From Rebecca billardiae RCC1528 (taxonomy: Eukaryota; Haptophyta), in NCBI GenBank assembly GCA_965240325.2, contig OZ251253.1, positions 372,001-436,000 on the forward strand: a stretch of 64,000 bases of DNA, given 5' to 3'. Shown piece by piece: positions 10,138-20,870 of this stretch. The notes under the pieces were generated by a model. It saw only the letters and a program-made list of their open reading frames with translations. It searched no databases and was not told the origin of the DNA. A program made the translations under genes and the position numbers. Position 1 is the stretch's first letter; each line of letters begins with the position of its first letter.

Positions 10138-11857
10138 TCATCCGTGCCGCAGCAATTGGCTCTCGAGCGTGCGCGTGTACTCGAGCTGCGCCTGCGCACG
10201 CGATGCAGGCCCGTCGGCGTCTGTGCTGCTGCGCCGGCAGTCCGGGGAGGTGGGGTGTGGACTGGGTCAGTACCAAGTGAGACTGGGTAGCTTGGTGCAG
10301 CGTGCTGGGCTGCTGGCTGGCGCAACAGTCGCACCGCGCGTGCAGGCATGGGCGGCGCTGCAACGGCAAGATGCAGCGCACCTGGAGCCAGCGTCCGCCA
10401 CCTCGGCGCTCAGCACCTGGCGCAGCACGCGCACGCGCGCAGGGTCCGCCACGTGCTCCGCCACGCGCTCGGCCGCCTGCAGCCACGCGCGCACGCCGCG
10501 CAGCTCGGCCTGCAGCCGCTCGACTAAACACGTGCGCGCATGCAGCTGCATCTTCAGCTCGACGATCATCTCCACCGCAGCGGCAGCCTCGGGAGTCTCG
10601 CCACTGTGAGCGGGCAGCCCGTCAAGGAGCAGCGTGTGGGTAAGGGTGATCAGCGCCGGTCACAAGCGTCGCGAGGAGCGGCGGCGGCTCAGCACCGCTC
10701 TCGCCGGCTGTGTCGGCCAGCGTGTCCGCGGGCGCACAAGCAGCCGCCTCCGCACGCGCACCTGCTGCCGAGTCAATCCCAGCGCTGGCAGGCGCAGGAT
10801 GCTCGGTGGAGGGCGGCGTGGCGGGCTGCGCGTGTGCAGGAGCTGGCTGCACCGCAACAGCGGCAGCGGCTGGGCCTTGCTCAGCCACGCGTGCAGAAGG
10901 GCGGCGGGCAGGCGGCGGCTGCTCGATGGCGGGCTCCGCTGCTGCTGGTCTCTGCGCGGCCACGCTCGTGTATTTGCGTGTCACGCAGCGCTCGTTGAGG
11001 TCGCGCTCGTCAGCCGTGGGGAAGTTGAGCAGCTTGATGCCCACCAGGAGGTGCTCGCGCACGAGTGCATCGTACGCGCGCGCGGCCTCCTCCGCCGTGG
11101 CGCATGTGCCGGTACATACACGCTTCCCCTTGTGACAGACAGCTCCTTGCCATGGTCGTGGGCCCGCCTTGCTGCTGGAATTACAGGTTATCCCCACAAA
11201 GCCGTGGCTCGAGGCCTGTGCGGCGCGACCGGCCTGCAGCTCGAGCTCGCGCTCGTGCGAGGACGGGAAGTTGAGCCGCTTCACGCCGACGAGGCCGTTC
11301 TCGCGCACGAGCGCGTCGTACGCGTGTGCCGCCTCGGCGGCAGTCGCCCGGCCTCCGGGCGCGTAGAAGATGTCGCCCTTGTGCTGTACTTTTGCATACC
11401 ACCGCCTCACGTGTGCAGCGTAGTTCACGCCAAGGAACTCGGAAGGTGAGACGTCGTCCACGCAGGCGGGCTCCGCGCGCTCAGCGCCGCCTGCAACCAC
11501 CGTCTCCGCGTCATCAACCTCGCCGTCCTCCTCCTGGTCGCAGCGCAGGTCAGCATCACGCGGCCGTGCGTCGGTCGTGCCAGACGCCATCCGCTGGGTA
11601 GCGTGTGCGGCGAGCAGCGCGTGCACCGCGCTGGCCCCTTTGAGCCGGCCGCCACGTGACTCGAACACCATCGAGTGCCTGGCCCTCTTGTTCGCGCCTT
11701 CAGCCTCGGGTGCGCTCGGCACTGGGAGGTCCGCGGCACCGTCAGCGTTGGAGCCGCCGGGGTCGAGCTCGAGCTTCGCCGACGTAGCCAGAGCCGTAGC
11801 CGTTTGTATCTGACTGGACGCGGGTGCGCGGCTACCACTCTCTTCGGCGCGCTTCAT
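10138..11857 (-). pseudogene. AP2 array member A1, double-AP2 gene with a +1 frameshift
   Basis: Model: exon 1 11857-10382, exon 2 10228-10138. The N-terminus (MKRAEESG), a KRARHSMV nuclear-localisation-like motif, an acidic patch and two AP2/ERF-like domains are intact (FLGVNYAAHVRRWYAKVQ ... AAEAAHAYDALVRENGLVG ... RLNFP; then GFVGITCNSSSK ... ATAEEAARAYDALVREHLLVG). Compared with the sisters, one extra base between 10598 and 10625 brings a TGA at 10622-10624. This removes the C-terminal coiled coil (still readable in another frame at 10575-10390) and exon 2. Exon 1 is 1476 nt, whereas intact sisters have 3n+2. It is either a pseudogene or a truncated AP2 protein without its likely dimerisation region. 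Confidence 0.78.
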
Positions 11858-12541
11858 GGCGTGCTGAGCCTCAAGGAGAGCGTCCTCCCCGAGCTCGCCG
11901 AGCCGCCCGAGCGCCCATGCGTCCGGAGCCGTCCGCCTGACCGCCTCGGAATTCCGGATTTGCATGACCGCCTCGAAACCGCGCAGTCTGCAGACCCGGA
12001 CCTACGCCCCGGACACCCCCCCCGCCTCGGTGGGGGTTGGTCCGGTACGGTCCGGCTGCAGACTGCGAAACCGCGGGCTGAGCGCATCGGCAGAGCTACC
12101 GCAACGTCTTGCACTGCTAAGAGTCTTGCAGGGCAGCCCCGCCTGCACCCGGAGTGCTACGAGGGGCACATCCGTCGACCGGACAGTCGGCACCCGCGCA
12201 GCTGCTTCGGCCTCGGGCCCAATCGCCATTGCCCATTCAATCGGCCGGGGGCTTGGCCTCGTCGCTCGCGAACCTTGATGCGCCTCACCGCCCACAATAC
12301 TACAGCTAGTTGCTGGCTACGTCACCAAGCATCAGCATCAGTTATTCATCAGCTACATAGTACATACAGCAGTACGCCAGACCCTCTGACCGCCTGACCG
12401 ACAGGCTGCCGACGCTGATCAATAGACTATAGAGTCTGCGACTCCTCGTCTGAGCCTCTCGGACGCACGTCGGCGGGGCCGATGTGCAGCAGCTTTCGCC
12501 GCCACTTCTGCTGCCGTGCGGTGCCGCCGCGTGACCGAGAC

Positions 12542-14270
12542 TCATCCGTGACGCAGCAGCTGGCGCTCGAGCGTGCGCGTGTACGCGAGCTGCGCCTGCG
12601 CACGCGATGCCGACCCGTCAGCGTCAGTGCTGCTGCGCCGGCAGCCAGGGGAGGTGGGATCGGTAGGCTGGGTCAGTACTGCATGTCAGGTGAGAGAGTC
12701 TCAGAGTTGTGCAGCGTGCTGGGCTGCTGGCTGGCGCAACAGTCGCACCGCGCGCGCATGCGTGCGCGGCGCGGCCTGGGCGAGCTGTGGCGCACCTGGA
12801 GCCAGCGCCAGCCACCTCTGCGCTCAGCACCTGCCGCAGCACGCGCACGCGCGCAGGGTCCGCCACGTGCTCCGCCACGCGCTCGGCCGCCTGCAGCCGC
12901 GCGCACACGCCGCGCAGCTCGGCCTGCAGCCGCTCGACTAAACTCTCGCGCGCATGCAGCTGCATCTTCAGCGTGACGATCGTCTCCACCGCAGCAGCAG
13001 CCTCGGGTGTCTCGCCGCTGTGAGCGGGCGGCGCTGTGTGAGCGACGTGTGCGCAAGGGTGCTCGACGCTCGTCACGAGCGTCGCGAGGAGCGGTGGCGG
13101 CTCAGCACCGCTCTCGCCGGGTGTGTCGGCCAGCGTGTCCGCGGGCACAGGCAGCACGGCCGCCTCCGCGTGTGCACCTGCGGCCGAGCTGAGGCCATCG
13201 CTGGCAGGCGCAGGGAGCTCGGTGGAGGGCGGCATGGCGGGCTGCGGGTACACAGCAGCTGGCCGTGTGGCATCAGCAGCATCGGAGGGCCCGTGCTCAG
13301 CCGCGCGTGCAGAAGGGCGGCGGGCAGGCGGCGGCTGCTCGATGGCCGGCTCCGCCGCTGCTGGCCTCAGCGCTGCCTTGATGGTGCAACTGTGATGCGC
13401 CCGGCAGCGCTCGTTGAGGTCGCGCTCGTCCGGCGTGGGGAAGTTGAGCCATTTGATGCCCACCAGGTGACGCTTGCGCACAAAGGCATCGTAAGCATGC
13501 GCGGCCTCCTCTGCTGTGGCATAGCTGCCGGTTAGAAGTTTCTTGCCGTTGTGACGAAAAAGTCCTCGCCATGGTCGTGGACCCGCCTTTGCCCTGGAAT
13601 CGCAGGTAATCCCCACAAAGCCGTGGCTCGAGGCGTGCGCGGCGCGGCTCGCCTGCAGCTCAAGCTCGCGCTCGTGCGGGGACGGGAAGTTGAGCCGCTT
13701 CACGCCCACGAGGCCCTTCTCGCGCACGAGCGCGTCATACGCGCGCGCCGCCTCGGCGGCAGTCGCCGCCAGGCGTCCGGGCGCGTGGTGTTTGACGCCC
13801 TTGTGCTGTATTTGTGCAGCCCACCGCCCCCTATTTGCAGCGTAGTATACGCCAACAAAGTCGGAAGGCGACGCATCGCCCATGCCGGCGGGCTGCCCGC
13901 GCTCATCCCCGCCTGCAACCACCGTCTCCGCGTTCTCGTCCTCGCCGTCCTCCTCCTGGTCGCAGGGCGAGGCCCCGTCACGCGGCCGAGCGTCGGTCGA
14001 GCCAGACGCCATCCGCTGGGCAGCTTGGGCGGCGAGTAGCGCGTGCACCGCGCTGGCCCCTTTGAGCCAGCCGCCACGCGACTCGAGCACCATCGAGTGC
14101 CTGGCCCTCTTGTTCGCGCCAGCAGCCTCGGGCACGGTTGCTACCGCGGTATCGTCAGCGTTGGAGCCGCCGGTGTCGAGCTCGCGCTGCACCGACGGGG
14201 TTGAAGTCGTCGCCACCCGCATCGGACTGGACGGGGGCGCGCGGCTGCCATTCTCTCCAGCGCGCTTCAT
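12542..14270 (-). CDS. AP2 array member A2, double-AP2 putative transcription factor
   Basis: Two exons, 14270-12796 and 12632-12542, 521 residues. The intron is GTGCGC...GGCGCAG, phase 2, at the same place in all sisters. Order: MKRAGENG start, KRARHSMVLESRGG nuclear-localisation-like motif, acidic patch (DQEEDGEDENAE), AP2 domain 1 (FVGVYYAANRGRWAAQIQ ... AAEAARAYDALVREKG ... KRLNFP), AP2 domain 2 (GFVGITCDSRAK ... GLFRHNGKKLLTGSYATAEE ... LNFP), a Pro/Ala linker, then a coiled coil (TLKMQLHARESLVERLQAEL). Exon 2 adds a second short amphipathic segment (AQLAYTRTLERQLLRHG). AP2 domains bind DNA in plants and algae; nuclear regulation is inferred. Head-to-head with the pyruvyltransferase. Confidence 0.82.
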
Positions 14271-14416
14271 GGCGTGTTGAGCCTCGGGCGCGGAGGAGGG
14301 CGCGGCGACCGAGATTGCGCCGACCGTCCTTCCGCATGCGCCCGGATCGGCACCTCGAAATCCGGGTTGAAAACTGAATGACCGCTCCCGGTGGACTTGC
14401 AACTCTGCATCGGACG
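14271..14416. promoter_or_regulatory. AP2-family 5' flank shared with the pyruvyltransferase
   Basis: 146 bp between divergent ATGs. Blocks such as GACCG-GATTGCGCC, CGTCC-TCCGCA and CTCGAAATCCGG recur upstream of A4 and again at 15810-15995, so the region is a duplicated family promoter. Conserved blocks are seen by eye only. Confidence 0.55.
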
Positions 14417-15754
14417 ATGCCGCTCGCGTGGCCCGCGGTACCGCGGTGGGCACTGCTCGTCGCGGCGGCTTGGCTGCGGGGCGCGTGGGGTGTGGGCACG
14501 CCCATCCCAACGCCACCCCTCGTCTTCGCAAACGGCGTGGCGCCCACCGAGCCAGCGCCCAGCGCCGCGTGCAAGCCGCTCTCGCAGGCCGAGCGCGTGC
14601 GCTTTCAGGGCACGCCCGCCGCGCGCGCCGAGCTGCGCGCAACGCTCGAAGCGCTCGTCAACCGCACGATGCGCGGTCAGCCGTGCGCGCCCCGGATGAC
14701 GGTGCTCCAACGACCCGGCCTGAACGGGTACAACTTTGGCGAGGACCTCAGCGTCGAGCTCTTCCGCGCGCTGAGCGGCGGCGCCGAGCCTGACAAGCGC
14801 CACTTCAGCAAGCTCCTGCTAGGCGGCTCGACGCTCGAAGGCGCTCGGGTCGGGGACATCGTCGCCGGCGCGGGGTTCCGCCTCGCGCCGACGAGCGTCG
14901 TCAAACCCGACCCCGCGTGGGCGGACCTGCGCGTCACCTCCGTCCGCGGCCGCCTCAGCCGCGACCGCCTGCTCGCGCTCGGCGTGCGGCACGTGCCCGC
15001 CGTCTTTGGCGACCCCGCGCTGTTCGTGCCCGAGCTGCTGCCGTGGCTCCGCGGGCTGGCGCACGTGGGCGGCGGCGGCATCTGTCTGATGCCGCACATG
15101 ACGGACAAGCGGCTCAAGGTGCTCGGCTTGCTCTCCAAGCTGCGCGTGATCTCGTCCGTCGACCTTCCGCCCAAGGGCGTGCTGAACGAGCTGCTCGACT
15201 GCGACCTGCTGGTCACGTCCTCCCTGCATGGCCTCGTGGTGGCGGACGCGCTCGGCATGCCGTCTATGTTCGCGCACACGAGCTCGGAGGGGCTGAACGC
15301 GTACGCGGACTACCTCTCTGGCCTCGCGTTCAACGTGCGCCGACGCGCACCGCCTGGCGCCGACGGGCTACTCCACAGCATGGACATCTTCGGCTGGATG
15401 CTGATGCTGCCGTCAATGGGGGCGCCGCTACGCGCCGAGAAGGGCCGGGAGACGCTCGCGGCCGCGCGCGCCGCGTGCAGCGAGGGCGGCCTGCAGCCGC
15501 GCGTGAGCTTCCCGGACCGCGCGTGGATGGCGGTCCAGTACGTCACGGCCGTGCTGCCGGCCATGCGACTGGCCTGCGGGCTCGATCCCGATCCGGCGTG
15601 TCACGTGCCGGCTGAGGCGGCGACGTGCCCGTGCTGCGACAGCGAGCCGCCCATGCGCGTGGAGCTTGTCAAAAACGATACCTCGCAGCCTGCGAGCGAA
15701 TGCTCGTCCTTCTGGGGCTGCGTCGTCTCGTGGGCAGCAGGAGCGCATCAATGA
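14417..15754 (+). CDS. Polysaccharide pyruvyltransferase family protein, secreted/Golgi type
   Basis: Single exon, 445 residues from ATG 14417. That start has A at -3 and opens a signal peptide (MPLAWPAVPRWALLVAAAWL); an in-frame ATG at 14378 would add 13 residues. The body matches the pyruvyltransferase (PS_pyruv_trans) layout: GYNFGEDLSVELFRALSG, LLLGGSTLEG, SVRGRLSRDRLLALG, VFGDPALFVPELLPW, ICLMPHMTDKR, then LLDCDLLVTSSLHGLVVADALG with the conserved S-x-H-G, and EGLNAYADYLSG. Family members move pyruvate from phosphoenolpyruvate to sugars. A role in decorating extracellular polysaccharide is inference. The tail has two Cys-rich patches. The gene sits inside the AP2 array in the opposite orientation. 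Confidence 0.85.
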   Translation: MPLAWPAVPRWALLVAAAWLRGAWGVGTPIPTPPLVFANGVAPTEPAPSAACKPLSQAERVRFQGTPAARAELRATLEALVNRTMRGQPCAPRMTVLQRPGLNGYNFGEDLSVELFRALSGGAEPDKRHFSKLLLGGSTLEGARVGDIVAGAGFRLAPTSVVKPDPAWADLRVTSVRGRLSRDRLLALGVRHVPAVFGDPALFVPELLPWLRGLAHVGGGGICLMPHMTDKRLKVLGLLSKLRVISSVDLPPKGVLNELLDCDLLVTSSLHGLVVADALGMPSMFAHTSSEGLNAYADYLSGLAFNVRRRAPPGADGLLHSMDIFGWMLMLPSMGAPLRAEKGRETLAAARAACSEGGLQPRVSFPDRAWMAVQYVTAVLPAMRLACGLDPDPACHVPAEAATCPCCDSEPPMRVELVKNDTSQPASECSSFWGCVVSWAAGAHQ

Positions 15755-15809
15755 GCAGACAGCCGGACGCGGGCGCGCGGCTGTCCCTCTCTCCGGCACG
15801 CTTGCTCAT
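15745..15809 (-). pseudogene. Relic 5' end of a seventh AP2-array gene
   Basis: On the minus strand, an ATG at 15809 opens MSKRAGERDSRAPASG, matching the starts of A1-A3 (MKRAGENGSRAPPSS in A2). The match stops near 15745, at the 3' end of the pyruvyltransferase. The flank at 15810-15995 matches the 5' flank of A2 and A4. The remainder of the AP2 gene is missing. Confidence 0.7.
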
Positions 15810-16387
15810 GGCGTGCTGGTGAGACGAGGAGAACGCGGCAACCGCGATCGCGCGCCGGCCGTCCTATCGCAGTGGCCTCATTGCGTCCGGCACCTATGCA
15901 GACCCGTCGGCGTCAGCGAACAGGCCTCAGCGCTGCTTAGCGCCGGCAGTCGTCAGCGGCCCACCTGCTCGAAATCCGGATGAAAGCGCAGCTAGCATTG
16001 ACTACACTGCATTATGAACAGCTACTCGTCGGGATTCTGCTGCTCAGCCGACTTGGTTAGCTAGTGACTTGCCAACCGTCGTCGCCCGGGCAGCCCGAGC
16101 GCGCACGTGGCCTCGGCTTCGTCGGCGACCGCCGGGACAATTCAAATTGGGCATTGGCGCCTCACCACACCGCCCCCAACCAACTAATCATCATCAATGC
16201 GACTGCGGCGTGGCTCAGCGTTCGTCGTCATAGCAGTAGTAGTACTTCAGACCGAGCCGCCACTGACATCATCATAATAGCAGGCGCGGGATGACTCCAG
16301 TGTCTAGCTGAGCCACCCGGATGAAGCACGCGTGGGCCAACCGCAGCCTCTGCTTTCCGGCTGCTGAACTTCATCACCGAGATTAAA
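15810..16387. other. Duplicated AP2 5' flank and spacer before A3
   Basis: 15810-15995 is a diverged copy of the AP2 promoter region (GAGGAGAA, GCGGCAACCG, ATTGCGTCCGG, CTCGAAATCCGG). 15996-16387 shows no gene and is moderately AT-rich around 16180-16260. Confidence 0.5.
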
Positions 16388-18136
16388 TCATCCGTGGCGC
16401 AGCAGGAGCTGGCTCTCGAGCGTGCGCGTGTACGCGAGCTGCGCCTGCGCACGCGATGCTGACCCGTCAGCGTCAGTGCTGCTGCGCCAGCAGTCAGGGG
16501 ACGATGTGGGGTGCGAATTGGGTCAGTGCTGCCAAGCCTAGACGACACGGGTGCAGCGCAGTTGTGGGCGGGCGTTGGAAGTGCATGCGCATGCGTGGGC
16601 GGCACGGCATGGGCGTGCGGCAGCGCACCTGAAGCCAGCGCCCGCCACCTCGGCGCTCAGCACCTGGCGCAGCACGCGCACGCGCGCAGGGTCAGCCACG
16701 TGCTCCGCGACGCGCTCGGCCGCCTGCAGCCGCGCGCGCACGCCGCGCAGCTCGGCCTGCAGCCGCTTGACTAAACACGTGCGCGCATGCAGCTGCATCT
16801 TCAGCTCGACGATCATCTCCACCGCAGCGGCAGCCTCGGGTGTCTCACCGCTGCGAGCGGGCGGCGCTGTGCGGGCGTCGGATGGGCAAGGGTGCTCGGC
16901 GCTCGGCACGAGCGTTGCGAGGAGCGGCGGCAGCTCATCACCGCTCTCACCTGTGGTGCCGGCCAGCGTGTCCGCAGGCGCAGAAGCAGCCGCCTCCGCA
17001 CGTGCAGCTGCGGCCGAGCCGACGCCAGCGCTGGAGGGCGACGGGTGCTCGGTGGAGGGCGGCATGGCAGGCTGCAACTGGTGCAAGGCACCTGGCTGCG
17101 TGGCATCGGCGGAGTCGGAGGACCCCGGCTCAGCCACTCGCGGAGAAGGGCAGCGTGCAGGCGGCGGCTGCTCGATGGTGGGCTCCGCTGCTGCTGGTCT
17201 GTGCGCGGCCGTGATGGTGCACCTGTTGAATCGCACCTGGCAGCGCTCGTTGAGGTCGCACTCGTCTGGCGTGGGGAAGTTGAGCCGTTTGGTCCCCACT
17301 AGGAGGTGCTCGCGCACGAGGGCATCGTACGCACGCGCGGCCTCCTCCGCCGTGGCAAATGTGCCGGTGTTAAGTTGCTTCCCGTTGTCACGGACAAATC
17401 CCCGCCATGTTCGTGGACCACCCTTTCTGCTGGAGTTGCAGCAAACTCCCACAAAGCCGTGGCTCGAGGCCTGTGCGGCGCGACTGGCCTGCAGTTCGAG
17501 CTCGCGCTCGTGCGAGGACGGGAAGTTGAGCCGCTTCACGCCGACGAGGCCGTTCTCGCGCACGAGCGCGTCGTACGCGTGTGCCGCCTCGGCGGCAGTC
17601 GCCCGGCCTCCGGGCGCGTAGAAGATGTCGCCCTTGTGCTGTACTTTTGCATACCACCGCAGCGCGCGGTAGTGCACGCCAAGGAACACAGAAGGCGAAG
17701 CATCGCCCATGCCGGCGGGCTCCTCGCGCTCACCCCCGCCTCCGACCACCGTCTCCGCGTCATCGTCCTCGCCGTCCTCCTCCTGGTCGCAGCGCAGGTC
17801 AGCATCACGCGGCCGAGCGTCGGTCGTGCCAGACGCCACCGGCTTGGCAGCGGCGAGCAACGCGCCGTCAACGTGCGATGGGCTGGCGCCATTGGTCCCA
17901 TGATCTCGCGCCTCGAGCACCATCGAGTGCCTGGCCCTCTTGTTCGCGCCAGCAGCCTCAGGCGCGCTCGGCGCGGGCAAGTCGGTGGCATCGTCGGCGC
18001 GAGCGTCAGCGTTGGAGCCGCCGAGGTCGAGCTCGCGCTGCGCCGACGGAGCCGAAGCTGGTCGCATGAAGCCTGTCACCATCCGCATCAGACTGTACAC
18101 GGGCGTGCGGCTGTCGCCCTCGCCGGCGCGCTTCAT
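16388..18136 (-). CDS. AP2 array member A3, double-AP2 putative transcription factor
   Basis: Two exons, 18136-16629 and 16481-16388, 533 residues. AP2 domain 1 spans ~150-207 (FLGVHYRALRWYAKVQHKGD, AAEAAHAYDALVRENG, KRLNFP) and domain 2 ~226-288 (GFVGVCCNSSRKGGPRTW, ATAEEAARAYDALVREHL). The NKRARHSMV motif lies at ~65-73, an acidic patch at ~118-130, and a coiled coil near the end of exon 1. Exon 2 adds AQLAYTRTLESQLLLRHG, one Leu longer than the sisters. Domain 1 carries a two-residue contraction before RWYAKV. A ~210-bp segment across both domains is almost identical to A1, suggesting gene conversion. Intact and presumably functional; target genes unknown. Confidence 0.82.
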
Positions 18137-18621
18137 GGCGTGCCGAGCCTCGGGCGCGAGGAGCGCGCGGCGACCGTGAACGCGCCGTCAGTCAGGTCGG
18201 TCCGGAGGGGGAGCCATCACGGAAATCCGGTGCATCAGGGTCCGCTCCGGCTGGTCTAGAACTGCAGCCGCTTCCACTAGTTCCAGCCCGCGGCCGCGGC
18301 CGCGACAGCGGCAACGGCGCGGCTGTCCCCAGCGTTGACTATGACGCCTACTCGTCGCCATCAGCAGGCGCTACTGCTGAATGCACTATCCGGATACCCG
18401 ATGACCGCGCAGTTACTCTAACTTCATCTTATCAGTGGACGCCCGTCGGCGGGCTGCACTCGGTGCACCGCACTCGCCCGGCCCGCGCGCCGTCGTGAGA
18501 CGTGAATTCGGTGAGTGAGCCAATCGCCAATCGGGGCCCGGGCGTGCCTGCTTGAACCGCGCGCGGGCGCAGATAGTGATACGCTTTCGGCCTTTTCGGT
18601 ACCAGCTTCAAGTCTCAGGAC
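18137..18621. other. Spacer between A3 and A4
   Basis: Contains the A3 5' flank (18137-18280), which shares blocks with the other MKRA-type flanks. The remainder has no recognisable gene. Confidence 0.45.
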
Positions 18622-20482
18622 TCATCCGCGAAGAAGCTGGCGTTCAAGCGTGCGCATGTACGCGAGCTGTGCCTGTCTGTGCAGCAGGTGATGCCAGCCC
18701 GTCGCCTTCTATGCGGCTGCACCAGCAGCCAGGGCGGAGGGCAGTTGCGTGCGTGCGGGCCAAGCGGCGGGCCGGGACGCAGGGATGGGGGGGGTGCAGA
18801 CTGGGTCAGCGCCACGCGTACTGGCAGGCGCAATCGAGTGGTCATGCGCGCGCGCATGCGTGGGGGGCGCGGCGCTGGCGAGCTGCAGCGCACCTGGAGC
18901 CAGCGCCCGCCACCTCGGCGCTCAGTACCTGGCGCAGCACGCGCATGCACGCAGGGTCCGCCACGTCCTCAGCCACGCGCTCGGCCGCCTGCAGCCGCGC
19001 GCGCACGCCGCGCAGCTCGGCCTGCAGCCGCTCGACTAAACTCTCGTGCGCATGCAGCTGCATCTTCAGCTCGACGATCATCTCCACCGCAGCAGCAGCC
19101 TAGGCAGTCTCCCCCGTGCAAGCTGGCGGCACGGTGTGGGCGTCGTGTGGGCAAGGGTGCTTGGAGCGGGTGTCGAGCGTTGCGAGGAGCGGCGGCGGTC
19201 CCACGCCGCTCTCGCCGGCTATGTCGGCCAGCGCGTCCGCTGGCGCAGGCAGCACGGCCACCTCTGCACGCGCACCTGCTGCCGAGCCGATGCCAGCGCT
19301 GGAGGGCGACGGGTGCTCGGTGGAGGGCGGCATGGCGAGCTGCGCGTGCTTGGGAGCTGGCTGCACTGCATCAGCGGTAGCGGCTGGGCCTTGCTCGGCC
19401 ACGCGTGCAGAAGGGCTGCGGGCAGGCGGCGGCTGCTCGATGGCGGGCTCCGCTGCTGCTGGTCTGTGCACGGCCACGCTCGGGTACTTGTGTGTCACGC
19501 AGCGCTCGTTGGGGTCGAGCTCGTCCGGCGTGGGGAAGTTGAGCCGCTTGATGCCCACCAGGTGACTCTTGCGCACAAGGGCATCGTACGCGTGCGCGGC
19601 CTCCTCTGCTGTGGCATAGCTGCCGGTTTTAAGTTTCTTGCCGTTGTGACGAAAAAGTCCTCGCCATGGTCGTGGACCCGCCTTGCTGTTGGAATCACAG
19701 GTAATCCCCACAAAGCCGTGGCTCGAGGCGTGCGCGGCGCGGCTCGCCTGCAGCTCAAGCTCGCGCTCGTGTGAGGACGGGAAGTTAAGACGCTTCACGC
19801 CGACGAGGCCGTTCTCGCGCACGAGCGCGTCGTACGCGTGTGCCGCCTCGGCGGCAGTCGCCCGGCCTCCGGGTGTGCGGTAGACGCAGTTCTTGTGATA
19901 CACTTTTGCATACCATCGGCACATTTTTTCATGGTAGTACGCGCCAAAGAAATCGGAACGCGACACGGTGCCCATGCCGGCGGGCTGCCCGCTTCCAGCC
20001 CCGCCTCCAACCACCGTCTCCGCGTTCTCGTCCTCGCCGTCTGTCTCCTGCTTGCAGGGCGAGGCCCCGTCTGGCGGCCGTGCGCTGGTCGTCTCAGCAG
20101 CAACCGGCTGAGAAGCGTGTGCGGCGAGCAGCGCGTGTACTGCGCTGGCACCTGTGTGCCAGCCGCCACGCGACTCGAGCACCATCGAGTGCCTCGCCCT
20201 CTTGTTCGCGCCAGCAGCCTCGGGCACGGTTGGCGCCGGCAAGTCAGCAGCATCGGCAGTGTTGGAGCCGCCGGGGTCGAGCTCGCGCTGCACCGACGGA
20301 GCCGTGGTCGAAGCCAGCATCCGCATCGGACTGGACGCAGGCGCGCGGCGGTCACCCTCTCCGGTGCGCTTCGTGGCGTGCTGAGCCTCGGGCGCGAGGA
20401 GAAAGGCGGCGACGGAGATCGCGCCGACCGCCCTTCCGCAATAATAAGCGCCCATGCGGATTGCGTCCGGTTGTGCCCGCAT
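18622..20482 (-). pseudogene. AP2 array member A4, decayed double-AP2 gene
   Basis: Model: exon 1 20482-18894, exon 2 18716-18622. Three lesions are visible. First, the family start codon is ACG at 20374-20372 (TKRTGEG for MKRAGE); an in-frame ATG at 20482 could substitute. Second, a TAG at 19102-19100 replaces GAG in the conserved GETPEAAAAVE segment, just before the coiled coil. Third, exon 2 is 95 nt and out of frame before QLAYMRTLERQLL. Both AP2 domains remain open (FFGAYYHEKMCRWYAKVY; GFVGITCDSNSKAGPRPW). If translated from 20482 it would give a 460-residue protein without the coiled coil. Neutral decay or a shortened regulator are both possible. Confidence 0.78.
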
Positions 20483-20870
20483 TCACCAATATATTTGGCG
20501 AAATCCCGACGCGACTACTACGAATAATAATCCGGAGCGCAAGGGCCCTTGCGGAGCGGATGCACAGCCCGGGTGGCGGCAGCACCGACGAACGGGCCGC
20601 AGCGATTGTCACCACCAGCCGGCCACTTTCCGAACTTCACTAACTTGCTCATTGTACATTGCGGCTGGTGAGCACTGAGGCAGCCTGCTCTCGCCAAGCG
20701 GCTACTACAGAAGAGTCTGCTACACGCAGAAGGCAGTCTCAGGTACTTCAGCAGACAGCTCCGCTGATCAACCGCAGTGTCAGTGACTCCTCGTCCGAGC
20801 CTCGTCCCGGAAGCACGGCATGCATGCCGCCCGCGTGCGCAGCAGCTTCTTCGCTGAGCTTTGCTGAGCC

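Noticed and set aside
12624-14642. AP2 A2 as a 672-residue single-exon protein
   Set aside because: The upstream extension overlaps the pyruvyltransferase start, and the conserved GTGCGC...GGCGCAG intron leads to a shared C-terminal mini-exon in the intact sisters.
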